Shown one piece after another: positions 1 to 11,800 of a stretch of 64,000 bases of DNA (the first letter of the stretch is position 1; every line of letters starts with the position of its first letter). The DNA comes from Piscicola geometra. Its lineage: Eukaryota; Annelida; Clitellata; Hirudinida; Piscicolidae. The position numbers and the translations under genes were made by a program. The notes beneath the pieces are model-generated. The model was not told where the DNA came from and searched no databases. It saw only the letters and a list, made by a program, of their open reading frames with translations. The stretch covers positions 297,001-361,000 of the forward strand of contig OX030956.1 of assembly GCA_943735955.1 (NCBI GenBank). The letters run 5' to 3'.

Positions 1-16
1 TAATTTACTTTTTCAG

Positions 17-1807
17 ATTCAAAACAGAAGCAAAGAAGTTCCAGAAACAGTCAGGTGCCTCCTGAGCACATCGAGATACGTTAGTGAACACTCCAAGGCG
101 TCTACAAGAAATCGAACCTTTCGAATTTAATTAATATATAATAATTAATTTAATTTATCATTAATATTAACAAAAATATATTAAATAAAAAATAATATAG
201 CAATGTGTGTGCGTAGTCATAATGATAATGATAACGATAATGATGATGATGATGAGGATGATGATGATGACGGTGATGATGATGATGATGATGATAATGA
301 TAATGACAATGGTGCACCCCACTCCCAATAGAATTCAGCGACTGCAGCACCAAGTTCACCTGCAAGCTGTTGTACGCAGAGAAGTTCTCAAGTCTCAGGA
401 AGCTCTTGCTTGGAGGAGATGAGAGGTGAGGGGGGTGGAGGGAGCAGTGTTGGGGGGGTTCTAGGCCTCTGAGTGTGCATCATTTTCGTTTTTAAAATCC
501 AAAAATCGTTTATTTGTAAGGTTTTTAATTCAAGTATAATGTAGTGTGGTGTGAAGGAAGTCCACAGTGGAATGTTTTAGTACAGACCACTGATCGTACA
601 GTCTAATACATCGAAATTTGAAAACAAACATCCGTATTCTACCATCATTTCATTCATTTATTCATTCCTTCCTTCCAGTTTCATCCACTCGCTCAGTCGA
701 TCAGTGTCCTGGAGGGTGAGTGGAGGCAAGTCTGGTTCCAGCTTCGCCAAGACACGAGGTTCCTTCCGTCACTCTGTCGTGCAACAATCAAATTGTACCA
801 CAATACCATGGAATACACAAACATTCTGTTACCTCGGCATTAACAAGAGCTAGTTCTGTAACACCTCCCTCCCCTTCTAAACCCCAGACAGTCGTTTCTT
901 TCTGAAGCAAATGTCTCCACGAGAGGTGCAATCCTTCATGGAGTTTGCGCCTCACTACGTTGACTACGTCACCACCTCCTACCAACAACACGTCGGTGCT
1001 CGATCATTTAGCTGAGAGAATTGACGTGCTTTCATTCAAATGTCATTTATAAAAATTAAAAACGCTATTTACAATTGAAATAAAAATAATAATTTAATTA
1101 AAATAAAACGAGTACCATAAAGAAAGTTTATCAACGACAAAAATGATAAATTTGGGGAGCGGGGATGGCTTAGATGGTAGACGTCGGACTTGCAGCTTAA
1201 AGGTCGCCAGTTCGAATCCCTGATAAGCAACCGTGAACTATCATATACCTAGTGTATATGATGCGGTGTTTGCGACGTATGCATTGAGAGATGTGTACGT
1301 CGTGTGGAGTGGTGTCTCTGGCGCATAAGAACCATGGTTCTCAGAACCATTGTAACATGGCCTGCGTTTGTCATTCTGTGAATAATACAGATCATAAAAA
1401 TTTTAATAATAAATAAGAAATCAAATAATCCATCGGTGCACACAGAAGAGCACCACGCTGGCGAAGATCGTGGGTGTGTACAGGGTGGAGTTTGAGCGAG
1501 GCACGACGGGCAGACACTCGGCCAGTGAAGACCTTCTGGTGATCGAGAACCTCTTTTGTGGACGGAGTCTCAGTCAGGTGGGTTCTGCTGGTGTTCGCAG
1601 GTTGGAGAGGCTTTGCACTTGATACGTTTTAACCCATTTGTTAACATTTATTTAGCGCTGACTGGTAAAATTTAATATTTATTAAATCTTCTTGATCAAT
1701 AGTTTGGTTAATGTTTAGACTGCGTAGAAACACATTATTACTTTCAAATCTCTCGCAATGCGATCAATTTTGCTACACCAACCTCAAACTTTGTGCCTGC
1801 ACACACA

Positions 1808-1887
<80 letters not shown>

Positions 1888-2026
1888 TACGACTTGAAGG
1901 GCTCCATGCGCAACAGACTGGCAAGCACGTGCGTCAGAGCGTCTGACAACAATGTCCTTCTCGATGAAAACCTCGTCAGAAGTAGTATTTTGATTCGTGT
2001 GTGTGTGTGTGTGTGTATGTGTGTGT

Positions 2027-2058
<32 letters not shown>

Positions 2059-3023
2059 ACTAATAACTTCTGGCTTCGGGTCCGGTACTGATATCGATAA
2101 GGAAAGTCTCTGCGTGAACAATAATTATTAGTTTTATAAAATTTTATTAAAATACTAAAATAAATCTCTGCTTGTTTCTCACGGTTCAAATGACCACACC
2201 ACCACCACAACACCACCACCACCACAACACCACTACCACCACCACACCACCAGGCATGCCAGAGAAGCCCTTGTACACGAGGGTGGCGATGAAGAGGCGA
2301 CTGATGGAGGCGATCGCTGCTGATACCCGCTTCCTTTGCGACCACTCCGTCATGGACTACTCACTACTCGTGGGTGTGGACGAGACGAACAAGCTCCTTG
2401 TGGTCGGCATCATAGGTGGGTTGTACTTTACCACATAATATTCAGTGATTAAGTGTCCAATGATTCATTCCAATGGTAACTCAATTTGTTTATACCTTGT
2501 CTTGCTTTTTCATCTCACCATTTTTGATGTTGTATCATTTTGGTTTGAATTCATGAATTGTTCGCCTTCCTATTGCAGATTACGTGAGGACTTTTACGTG
2601 GGAAAAACGGATGGAGATGATCATCAAGACCACTTGTGGAAGTACGTCCAATCAGTGTAGTCGCAAAATCTTTAATTGTTTATAAATATTAATCATTAAA
2701 TAGTTTATTAACTACACTTATTATATTATTGACTAATCTTTTACTTGAATCAACCAAATTTAATATTAATTTTAAAAAAATAAAATAAATCATTTAAAAA
2801 CTAGCGACAATTTGCCCTTCTCCCCCCCCCCCCCTCCACGACAGAGAAAATGCCCACGGTGCAGGATCCCGAGGTGTACAGGCAGAGGTTTCTGGAGTCG
2901 ATGCACAGGTACCTGTTGGATGCCCCCTCCATGTGGCACCCCTTCTCAACACCCCCTCCCCCCCATCAGCATCATTACCAGGGTAAAGGCGGTACAAACC
3001 GGAATGATAATCATAACCATTGA
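17..3023 (+). CDS. PIKFYVE: PIKfyve/Fab1 phosphatidylinositol-3-phosphate 5-kinase, C-terminal nine exons (5' partial)
   Basis: Makes PI(3,5)P2 from PI3P on endosomes and lysosomes. Nine exons: 17-79, 332-425, 679-758, 888-991, 1446-1577, 1885-1981, 2254-2415, 2579-2641, 2845-3023. Their 974 bases give one frame (entering in phase 2) of 323 codons plus TGA at 3021-3023. All introns are GT..AG and phases agree at every junction. Recognised by family landmarks in order: QFSD (332-342), GGKSG (722-736), LKQMS and VQSFMEFAPHY (902-958), LAKIVGVYR (1458-1484), ENLFCGR (1542-1562), VYDLKGSMRNR (1885-1917, active-site DLKGS), LLDEN (1957-1971), MDYSLLVG (2352-2375), DYVRTFTWEK (2578-2610, with its first codon split across the intron) and KMPTV (2847-2861). 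The divergent His-rich C-terminus after MWHPF is longer than I would expect. The FYVE, chaperonin-like and linker regions must lie left of the window. The start of the first exon rests only on an AG at 15-16 and is the least certain boundary. Convergent with C1QBP. Confidence 0.93.
80..331 (+). repeat. GAT/ATG trinucleotide repeat in PIKfyve intron
   Basis: An imperfect (GAT)n/(ATG)n tract at about 219-310 fills much of this 252-bp intron. Short open frames across it encode Met or His runs and are repeat artefacts. The intron has a usable donor (GTTAGT at 80) and acceptor (CAATAG, 326-331). Confidence 0.8.
1157..1430 (+). repeat. tRNA-derived SINE-like repeat in PIKfyve intron
   Basis: The head carries both internal RNA polymerase III promoter elements. 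An A box (TGGCTTAGATGG) sits near 1166-1177 and a B box (AGTTCGAATCC) near 1209-1219, spaced as in a tRNA. The following ~200 bp body contains two hairpins, one near 1241-1263 (ATCATATAC / GTATATGAT) and one near 1331-1355 (ACCATGGTTCT / AGAACCATTGT). It ends in an A/T-rich tail around 1390-1430. The tRNA part does not fold into a clean cloverleaf with a 3' acceptor stem, so I read it as a SINE head and not a functional tRNA gene. It lies sense-strand in the 992-1445 intron. Confidence 0.65.
1800..1884 (+). repeat. (CA)n microsatellite ending in a 3' splice site
   Basis: About 40 CA units, interrupted once by CCC near 1810, run directly into the acceptor CACACAG that starts the DLKGS exon at 1885. 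The intron therefore has CA repeat where a polypyrimidine tract would normally be. CA-rich tracts are known binding sites for hnRNP L-type splicing regulators. Confidence 0.9.
1997..2058 (+). repeat. (GT)n microsatellite just after the DLKGS exon donor
   Basis: About 30 GT units with two GTAT interruptions begin 15 bases after the donor at 1982. In the transcript this tract is complementary to the (CA)n tract upstream of the same exon. Confidence 0.9.
2191..2253 (+). repeat. CAC/ACC-rich tract before a PIKfyve acceptor
   Basis: A degenerate (CCA)n/(ACA)n tract runs up to the CAG at 2251-2253 that begins the exon carrying the MDYSLLVG motif. A separate C/T-rich run (2818-2837) precedes the acceptor of the last exon. 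Confidence 0.75.
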
Positions 3024-3683
3024 AAAAACCGCCATCCTCATCATCACTACCGTCTTTTTGTGTTGCTCGTTGTTCCTCAAAGTAAGAGGGTGCTCCTGTG
3101 AAGACTATTGTTACCGTACAACAGCCTTATATTCATCAACTTGCCAGGGTCTGTTTATAGGAATTGATGTTACCTTCGTGGCAGATAGGAAACATGCACC
3201 ATCTACCAAGGTTTTAGTCATTAGAAGCAACAGTCGATCGGTCTAGTTATGATTAGATTAGCATTGAGTTGGAACCTCTGTACTATTAGTCGATGACAAA
3301 TTATTTAAAAATGTTATGAATACAAATTAACTGACATTTAGATCTTTTTGTTATTTCGACAAAAACAGACGGTTTTTATTATGTAAGCATTCCTAGAACA
3401 TTTAATAATTACATTTACGTTATAAAATTTTATTTCGATATTTGAAGACCCAATTTATATAATAAAATCGTTTGTTCTGTGCACATGTGGTATTTCTATG
3501 AAACATTTAAATTGGATTTCTCGAATTGATATTTAAATGGATTTACTTATCTAAAACCAACACATCTTTTTTGAATTAAGCCAATATCAAAACAACATAC
3601 AAAATATAAATAAAAAAATAACGAATTTTTAAACACTAATAAGAGTAAGAAAATAAATAAACGAATATTTTGTTAATCTTAAT
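3024..3683. other. Convergent 3' intergenic region (PIKfyve / C1QBP)
   Basis: These 660 bp between the two stop codons must hold both 3' ends. A + strand AATAAA at 3461-3466 followed by a GT-rich stretch (3469-3492) is a good polyadenylation candidate for PIKfyve. On the - strand an AATAAA is read at 3433-3428. If both are used, the 3' UTRs nearly meet or overlap. No further gene is seen. Confidence 0.5.
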
Positions 3684-5143
3684 TTATTTAGCGGCAAATG
3701 CCTTGATGGCGTTGAGGAGGTTGACGTAGGAGTGGTGTTCGTAGGCGGTGGCCCAGTCGACGAGGTCACGCGCAAAAAGGTCATCCACGCCCTTCTCGAC
3801 CAGCAGGTCCATCAGCTTGTCGTACATGTCCTGTGCAGTTGGAGAGGCGGTGTAGTTTGGTGGAGGCTTTCAGATTAATGTTGGGGCTATAATATTTTCT
3901 CAGATTAAATTTGGGCTTCATTAATCTTCTTAGTTTAATATTGGGATATGTTAATCTAGATTAAAAAGTATATTGAAGGCAATGATGAAGATGGTGTCAC
4001 AGTACACACCCCATCCATGATCATGGAGGAGAGGGAGTAGGTGTCGTCAGTCCACTCCTGGCCTGCCTTCAACAGGGCAACCTCCTGGATCTCGAAGCCA
4101 TCTTGGGCGTCCTCGGGCGTTCCTTCTGGCGCCTCGATGCTCGGAATGCATTGTATGGCGAGCACATCACCCAGTCCCTTGTCGATCTCCACCACAAAGT
4201 GAGGTCTGGACACTGGCTGTGGTGGTTAGTGAATAGGTTTGAAATTATATAGACATGGATATATAACCAGCCATTTTGCATTTTAATGAAATAATGAACC
4301 AATTAGTTTATTGATGGAGACAACATTCAAAAGAGTAGGCACTGTAAAAGGTTCTTCAGTTTCGGCTTGTTGGCTTGCCTCCTCGTGTTCCGAGTCTTCG
4401 TTCATGTCACTGACACTGTTGTTCACACTGAACTTCACTCTCACCCTGGGAAGGTGCAGGTGATACTGAGGCTTTTGTTGCAGTAATGGCATTTGAAAGT
4501 ACAGTTGTTAGATAAGGATAAATATTCAGATATATATACATATATACATACATAAATTGGGATTTAAATCAGCCCAAAATCATGATCAATAACCTTTTTT
4601 ATAATATTAAAACTTGATTAATGCACTTATTATGTAAAAGATAATCCAGAAGTTTGATACCAAAACGGATTCCTAATGAATAAGCTTACGTTTGGCCCTC
4701 AACAGTCCTGGATAGCTCAACATTGGGTCCATCGGTCTTAACCACGTCAAAGTCGCCCACTTTCTTGCCAAATGATTTCTTTTCTCCTTCTTCCAACACA
4801 ATCTCATCTTTCAAGTACTCTTCAAGTTTCTTCTCAACTTTGGATGATTCATAATTTCATATTTATACAAAATTCATTAAAATTCGAATTTAGACCGTGA
4901 TGCAATTTAGGATGAGAAATACTTGAAAGAAAAAAAACTATAAAAACCTTCAGTTTGGGCGAATCTAACGTTGCAAAGCTGCGTAGAAACGACTGAGATG
5001 TTTTTCAAGGAGCCGGTTGGATTGATGCAAGATTTAACTGAAAAAGGTCTCGACATTTTGGAAAAGTTTCTGACGCTTTTAATCGAAGAATTGCTGATTA
5101 AACAAGACCTCTTGAAGGCGCCAATGCAAACGTTCTTGAACAT
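3684..5143 (-). CDS. C1QBP: C1QBP / p32 / MAM33 mitochondrial matrix protein, complete
   Basis: Member of the MAM33/p32 family: acidic, doughnut-shaped trimers of the mitochondrial matrix needed for mitochondrial translation and ribosome assembly. Five exons on the - strand: 5143-4948, 4837-4690, 4445-4325, 4216-4010, 3830-3684; 819 bases, 272 aa plus TAA, close to the ~280 aa usual for the family. Residues 1-65 form a basic, Ser/Arg-rich presequence with almost no acidic residues, expected to direct mitochondrial import. Family landmarks follow: EEYLKDEI, then VKFSVNNSVSD, an acidic linker rich in Glu, RPHFVVEI, a TDDTYSL segment, and a C-terminal helical part YDKLMDLLVEKGVDD...YVNLLNAIKAF. 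Phases agree at all four introns. The second exon's acceptor (CCAAAG, 4843-4838) lacks a pyrimidine tract, and the third exon's donor is weak; a GT slightly upstream is an in-frame alternative. Tail-to-tail with PIKfyve. Confidence 0.92.
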
Positions 5144-5153
5144 GATGATTTAG

Positions 5154-8100
5154 TCGCAATCTCGTTTTTAGAAATTTCAATGACAAAGATACGCCGCACG
5201 TGCTTATAGTGATTTACTTTTGGTTGAAGTGTCTAATATAATGTTTTGAATACTATTTTAAAGTCTTTTTTTTTGTTTAAAGAAATAATTTTTTATCCTA
5301 ATATTTTAAAACGTTTGAAATCAATATTTTTCAAAACTCTATTTTCATTATCCACAATTAAATATTTTTCATAAAAAATGGAAATATTTAAGCTTAAAAA
5401 AAGAAGTTAATAGTTATAAACAATAATCTGTGTTAATAAGTCTTTTGATTATCCTTCATTAATGTATCTGCCTATTTTTTTCTAGAATTGTGCTATTTTC
5501 TAATTAAACTTAGTTTTTTTCATAATTTTTCTATGATTTTCCATTTTAAAAAACGTTCAGTTGAACGAAATGTCAAAACAAAACGGTTCAAAAACTTCAA
5601 GTCCGAAACGCTTTTAAAAATTTAAGTTTTTTATCGATTTTATATTTTTAATTCTTTTAGTGCAAACCTCTAAAAATTTTAATATTACAAATTTAAAAGT
5701 TATATTTCTTAACAAGTTGTTGTATTCCCCGAGCTACAATTAAATATAAGGACGTTTCAAAACAAAACAAAATAATATTGAAAAGTATATAAAAGAAATA
5801 TGTGATTTTTTATTTACTTTTTCCAATTTATTGTATCCGATTTTTTTTCAATAGCAATTTTAAAGTTTTTTTGTGTTAAAGTTTATTAAATCAAAAAAGC
5901 ACATTTTGCCGAGTTTTTAAATATAGTGAACAAGAAATATTACCTTCCACATTATTTACTTTCTTATCCTTCATAATAACTGCTTCAGCCAAACAATAAA
6001 ATGAGAAATTCAATAAAATTGAAAAGCACTTTGGGTGAGTAGAAGTTATTTGTAGTCATAACTTGATGGATATCGTTAGTCAAGCGACTCGAGTGAGCTA
6101 CCTCCGGTTTTGAAAAACTCTTCAGAAAAAAAAAAATAAAAAAAATAACTAAATCAAAAGAGTTTATAGAAAAAAGTTTAATATTCCACACTTATATTTG
6201 CAAGAGACAGTGACGATGATAATAAGGGGAAGATCTCGATTAAATCTTTAAAACTCAAAAACGTCAAAATGAATTTCCAGTTTTGAAAAAATAAATTCCA
6301 AAACTTAGACACGTCAGCGAATAAATCCAACGAAGCTCAAAAACTGCCAAAGGTTCATGATGATTTTAAAAATGGTCTTCTTAGACGTTCTAAGTCGATT
6401 CTTTTGAAGTTGAAGTATTCTGCGGCAAACTCGAAAGGAATAAAATTCGAAACTTAAGAGCACTTGGTGTGTTGTGTTCAAGCGAGATTAGAACGAGGAA
6501 ACACACTGCCATAATCCTCTAATCCACTATTTCTTTATGGCCGGTTGCCCATGATTCGTTCATTTGCATCTATCAAATTTATATTCAACGTTAAAACTAA
6601 TTTAAAAGCCTCAAAATGCTTCAATATATGAACAAACACAAAAAAAATGAATTAATTTTTTTATTCATTTATAAAAATCCTTAAATCCTTCATGAATAAT
6701 TTCTAAAAATACCAAAAATAAAACTCTAAATGATAAACTTGGGGCTTTAAAGGTAACAACACTGACTAGCACCTCCTTTATTCTCTGGTAAGTCTCGCAA
6801 ATGATACGTCGGACGGGTTAGAGAGTGTCTAAGACGCCTTCAAAATCCCTCTTTATCACTCTTCGCCTCAGTACCTTGCTTGAGATGCTATCTATCAGCG
6901 TGTTCTTGGATGTTATTCAATCGATTATTTTCAAGGATTTCATAAACTGAGACTATAAATAGTTTTACTTCTTTGAAAACATGCTCAAAATGCTTGGACC
7001 TTTTAGAAGCGCATGCACTCAGACACGCTCTCGATGCATTAAATTTTGTGATTTTTTAAAGACATTTTCTTTAAAGGTGGGTGGTTGTAGTAGTGATGGT
7101 GGAAGGGATGGTGGCACAAGTGGAGTGATGGTAGCAGTGGCGCAAGACTTTGTAGAAGAAGCCTTCATGTTGGCATTTTTTATCTCATATTTCTGATGCG
7201 TCCACAGCCAGTTTTGAGAACATTACAGTAATTTTCGTGGCAAGACATTTCTCTTTAGAATCCCAGCACATATATACACGCAATCATCAGAGAATTCTGA
7301 CAAGACAGTCTTATTCCAAGTATTAGTCTCTCTACACCGAAAGAGTTGGATAGTATTACAATATGGACAACTGCAGCGTGAGTCCCAAGAAAGACTGGGT
7401 GTTTACTGTTTCCCTGCTGACAAACTGCAACCATTAATGAATTTGTAAAAAGAACAAAAACTTTTTCAATTAACAAATGAGTGAACGCGCTAATAAAGCC
7501 TTATATAAATACATTTGATTGATTGATTTTTCGCATGCTACATTCAAAATCCCTAATTAGAAATAGCAAACGCTTAAATTTTCAGAAGTAAATGCTAAAT
7601 TAATTAAGAATGATTTATCTTTAAACACTCGAAAACGGTAATTAATTCCTGTAGCTCACCAAGCCATTAAGCCTGTCTTTCCGCCCATTACTTATGCGTT
7701 CATCTCTCAAAAAGCTTTCTGGAACGAAATGTGATGAGGCGCTTCGAGAAGCGACACAACAAATGACTTGGAATCGCACAAGACCTCTCCCGATAAATCC
7801 ACAAAACCTACTCCTAATACATGTCCGCAAGAGACCTGAAAAAAGCTTGATACGTCGTAAATAAAACAAATATTATGCGACAATATTTTTAAAATTCAGC
7901 ATAAAGCCTTCATCACACCTTTTTAATTTCAGACTATTTTCTCTTTTTCTTTAGAACACGGAAGAAAATGCCATTAGTGATTCGTTTACATGACGTCATA
8001 ATTATCTGTAATAATGGAGGAAAAAGATTTTATAGAATAATTTTATAATCTTTATGAAATATTTCAACAAGTTTGCTTTATAAAGATACTTTTTAAATAA

Positions 8101-8780
8101 AGTATGTTATCTTAAAAGCCTTCTTGTCTATAAACAAAATGTGTTGATAACCAGTGTCATACTTTTTCTTTCAAAAGGTTTTTTTCGCATGAAGGTTCAC
8201 AAGATATTATTTTCACAAAAAAATTAAATTAATTTTTGATAAAAAAACTTCTTTTAGCCCTTAATCGGATCTGATACAATTTCATACAGATCTAACGTAG
8301 AGATGAAAAGAAACAAAGAGGAGGAACTGAGCTTGTTTCAGCCAAACAACTGGCAATTGAATTTTTTTCTAGAAAACTGCATTCGAAAAAGAATGCAATA
8401 ATTTTTTCGTTAATTGAAGATTGGCAAGATATTAGAAAAAAATTAAATAAAGAAAAATTCATGCTTTCTTTTTTAAGACTTTTTTCTAATTAAAAAAACA
8501 ATTTTGATGCCAAAAAAAGAAGTGAGACAAGAAAGAGGTCATTCGAAAGGTGATTCGGCGATTAATATGTTATTGTTTAGTTTCAGGTAAATTAATCTTC
8601 ATTTTCAAGTGCCTTTTGGAGATAAGAACCGAAGCTATAGGAATATTTTGTCATTTTCGATTTAAAAACTTAAAACAATTTTTCCTATGAATATTTAAAG
8701 ACGGATAATTGTAGAGGTGGGAAGAACTTATTATTATTTTATACTACTTACTGCTTATCTCTTCGACTTTGTATGAAAAG
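5154..8780. other. AT-rich intergenic DNA
   Basis: Upstream flank of C1QBP. No family-recognisable coding sequence. A GC-richer stretch near 6760-6900 contains a GTAAGT donor-like site at 6789. The ORF at 6981-7196 is short, partly made of a GGTGGTAGT-like repeat, and unsupported. Confidence 0.6.
7484..7534 (+). repeat. L2-like retroposon 3' tail (copy 1)
   Basis: A short block with CGCGCTAATAAAGCC, TTATATAAATAC and then (TTGATTGA)n. It resembles the block at 36036-36091 and the GCGCTATATAAATG-type 3' ends of L2-clade LINEs and SINEs that share them. No reverse transcriptase sequence remains nearby. Confidence 0.45.
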
Positions 8781-8830
8781 ATGTCTTCATGATCCGTGCT
8801 TCATGTGCGTTCTCTGCGCAGACTTGGAAG

Positions 8831-8874
8831 CATCAAGGTTTCTCCCTGCCGCACCCTCATGCACTGAGAACAAC
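8831..8874 (+). CDS. Candidate short exon, function unknown
   Basis: A textbook acceptor (GCGTTCTCTGCGCAG, 8816-8830) is followed by an open, GC-richer frame with many Pro and His residues, and a GTAATT donor at 8875. The frame stays open beyond the donor to about 8936. There is no homology to support it and no neighbouring exon of matching phase is certain. Treat as a splice-site-based hint only. Confidence 0.2.
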
Positions 8875-8879
8875 TGTAA

Positions 8880-11800
8880 TTCAAGAACAATTTCATAACT
8901 TTTTTACGAGTAAAAAAAGATATGCACATGACAATTTTTGTTAGATTTACAAGTTACTACACAAATAAAAAAATAGGTAAGCTAGAATCACCGTCTTGAT
9001 AACCTCTTCACATCATAAGTAATATGGAAGTATACGCGTATGTTTTCTCAAAATAAAAATTAAAAAATAATTTTAATTAAAAGAAGAAGTCGATACTTTA
9101 TAAGACATAATGAAACTCTTTGATGAAAACTTGGATGGGGAAAACAAACATTTTAAACTAATAACAACTAATATGAGCAAATAAATAAATGTGAAAAAAT
9201 AGATAAATTCCCTTTGAGAGAGGCATTTTTAATTGAATGATTTAGAAGCAATGACACATAGAAAAAATAATTACGAGATAATGGTAACAAAATAAATAGT
9301 AAATCAATAAATAAAAACATTAAAGATCACTTTAAGCGGGAGAAAAAGAATGTTCAATGATTTGCGGTATTTGGTATGGAGGTTTAGCACTTGAATGTCG
9401 TTATACACACGCACATAAGACATTACGTAGATCGTGTCTAAGTGACTGATCTATAGAAAATAACATTCGTTGCTATGGTTGTAGTTGTGTTGTTAGTTGT
9501 GATGGTAGTCATAGTGGTGGTAGTTGTGGTGGTAGCTGTTGTGGTAGTTGTGATGGTAACTGTTGTGGTAGTTGTGGTGGTAACGTTTGTGGTGGTAGTT
9601 ACATGTTATTTATTGGTACTTCTGGGTGCAGTAGGGTGTTATTTGGAGTGGTATTGAAAGTTTTAGTGGTCGAAAAGTAGGAAAGCCGTATTAGTTTAAG
9701 TGATGGTGAGGTACTAAATCTTGAAATGTTCTACGCGTGAGTAATGAAGAGGTATTATTCAATAGGTACTATTGCATCAGATGAAGTGCGCTGCGTTCTT
9801 GTGATTTATAACGTCTTTTGTCTTTCCAGCCGTTTTTAAATCTCCACTTTGTCAAAACCCCAAAAGAATTGTTTTTTTGGAAGCAGTTGAGCATGTTACA
9901 AGCGATGAATTCATTTCAGGACAGTTCAAAAGCCTTTAATTCCTTCAATTGGGAAACCATGGTCCAAAACGAAACTAGACACAGAGTAAGACAGAGGCAG
10001 TAAAAATCATTACTAAAATGTTTGCTAAATCACGATACGATTGTACAAAATTATTTCTTGGAAGACTCTATTTTGCCCTTTAAGAGCGTCTTTTATGTGT
10101 ATAATGAAAGAGTGTCTTTTTAATTATAAAAAAGTTATATCGTGTTTGGGCATGAAATGATCTATGTAGCGGCTATGAGTTATATTTGATTATATATAGT
10201 AAATAATTTTAAAAAAACTGTCTTTTGAAGTTTTTTATGTAAGAAATGTAATTTATAAAGCCAAGAACTGAAGTTTAAACTTTTCCGTTGTTTGTATAAT
10301 TGATGTTTTTTGATGACTGTTTATTATGATAACATAAAAAAATAAATTTAATATATTTTCTATGATGAAATTACTTTAATTTCATCTGACCTTTTTTAAA
10401 TACTTTTTTTATATTTGAAGATTATCATTGATTTTGTTTAAAGAAAATAAAATTTGTGAAAAACATACTTTCAAAAAGTATCACATAGACAAATAAAATA
10501 ATTTTTTGATAAAATCGTTTATACTTTTAGATAAACTTTATTAAATATTTAATTAGTTTTTTCCCTCTTTGTTAACATTAAAAAAAGTATTATGCAATTA
10601 TTAATTTTTGGAAAAGAAAAGACTGGAAATTATTTTTTTCTTATTCGAATTTTTTCTTTTTTTGTTGTTGAACAATTTGATAATTATAAGAGTTATTTAT
10701 TTAGATTTCTGGAGAAATAATTTTAGTTTTCATAAAATTATATACTTCTCTATATTTTTAATTTAATGCATCAAATTATAAATCATATTTTCTTCTTCTT
10801 CGAGCTTTTTGAGTCAAGGCCATCTTTAAATGCACTTTGATGTTTATAAAATTTATTTCATATTATTTTTTCATGTTTGAAAAATAGAAACGAATGAATT
10901 GAACGAAAAAAGTTGTAAAACGAAAAACAGCTCTTATTGATTTTGAAACTACTTTTAACATTTTAAAACTAGTTTTAAAAAATATTTAAATTTTTATTCA
11001 ATTTAAATCTTTTAAAATTAATTAATTTTTGTTAGAAGAAGTGAACGAGAATGTAAAAATTGGCATTCTGTTAAAGATTGATATTCGGTGTACTAAGAAT
11101 AATAGTCTAATTAAATTTTATATCGCATAATTTAAATTTTAATACATTCGTGAAAAGTAATGGTTTTTCATTTCCTAAGGGTCAACAAAAATCCCTCATA
11201 AGGCCTGCTTATTTACTAAACTAGCTACACCAACCTATTCATATAAGATGTAAAAACCATATATTATACATCTTGCTACTTTTATGAGTTTTAAAAATAC
11301 ATAAATTAATTATATGTAAAATAAACACTGTTAAATGTTTAAAATATTAAATAAAAATGTAAACCTAATCAAAGCTGATGCCAACGATTCGTATAATTTA
11401 CTTCGGTTCACCATTTTAAAAATCGCTACATTTATTTTTTTCAATTCAACATTTCATTTCAAGATACCACCCTAACGTTGTCAAATTGATCAATAACGAA
11501 ACTTTAAAAAATCTTTTTATCTTAGTTTTTGAGCGCTGTCAGTCACTTGCAACTCTTCGCACAAATTTGAAAAAATCTCAGACATTTAAAAAGATAAATA
11601 AATCATTCTAAATAATTTCAACAATTTATAAATTATCCATAATTTAATATTTAAAAAAAATAATTTTATGTCATTAATTTCAAACAAAATTTCAAATTTA
11701 GCGAAGAATCATTAAAATAAAAAAATTCTAAAAAAGAGAATATCCCTAACTAGAAGACTCGAATGATTGAAGGCGCAAATTAAGCAATTTCATTATTTTT

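Noticed and set aside
1157..1230. Functional tRNA gene in the PIKfyve intron
   Set aside because: A and B boxes are present, but the acceptor stem does not close and extra sequence follows as in a SINE.
1711..2345. Overlapping long ORFs rich in His/Thr or Cys/Val around 1.7-2.3 kb on both strands
   Set aside because: They are translations of the CA and GT microsatellites. The real coding content there is the spliced PIKfyve exons 1885-1981 and 2254-2415.
4971..5153. 60-codon + strand ORF
   Set aside because: Antisense shadow of the C1QBP presequence exon.
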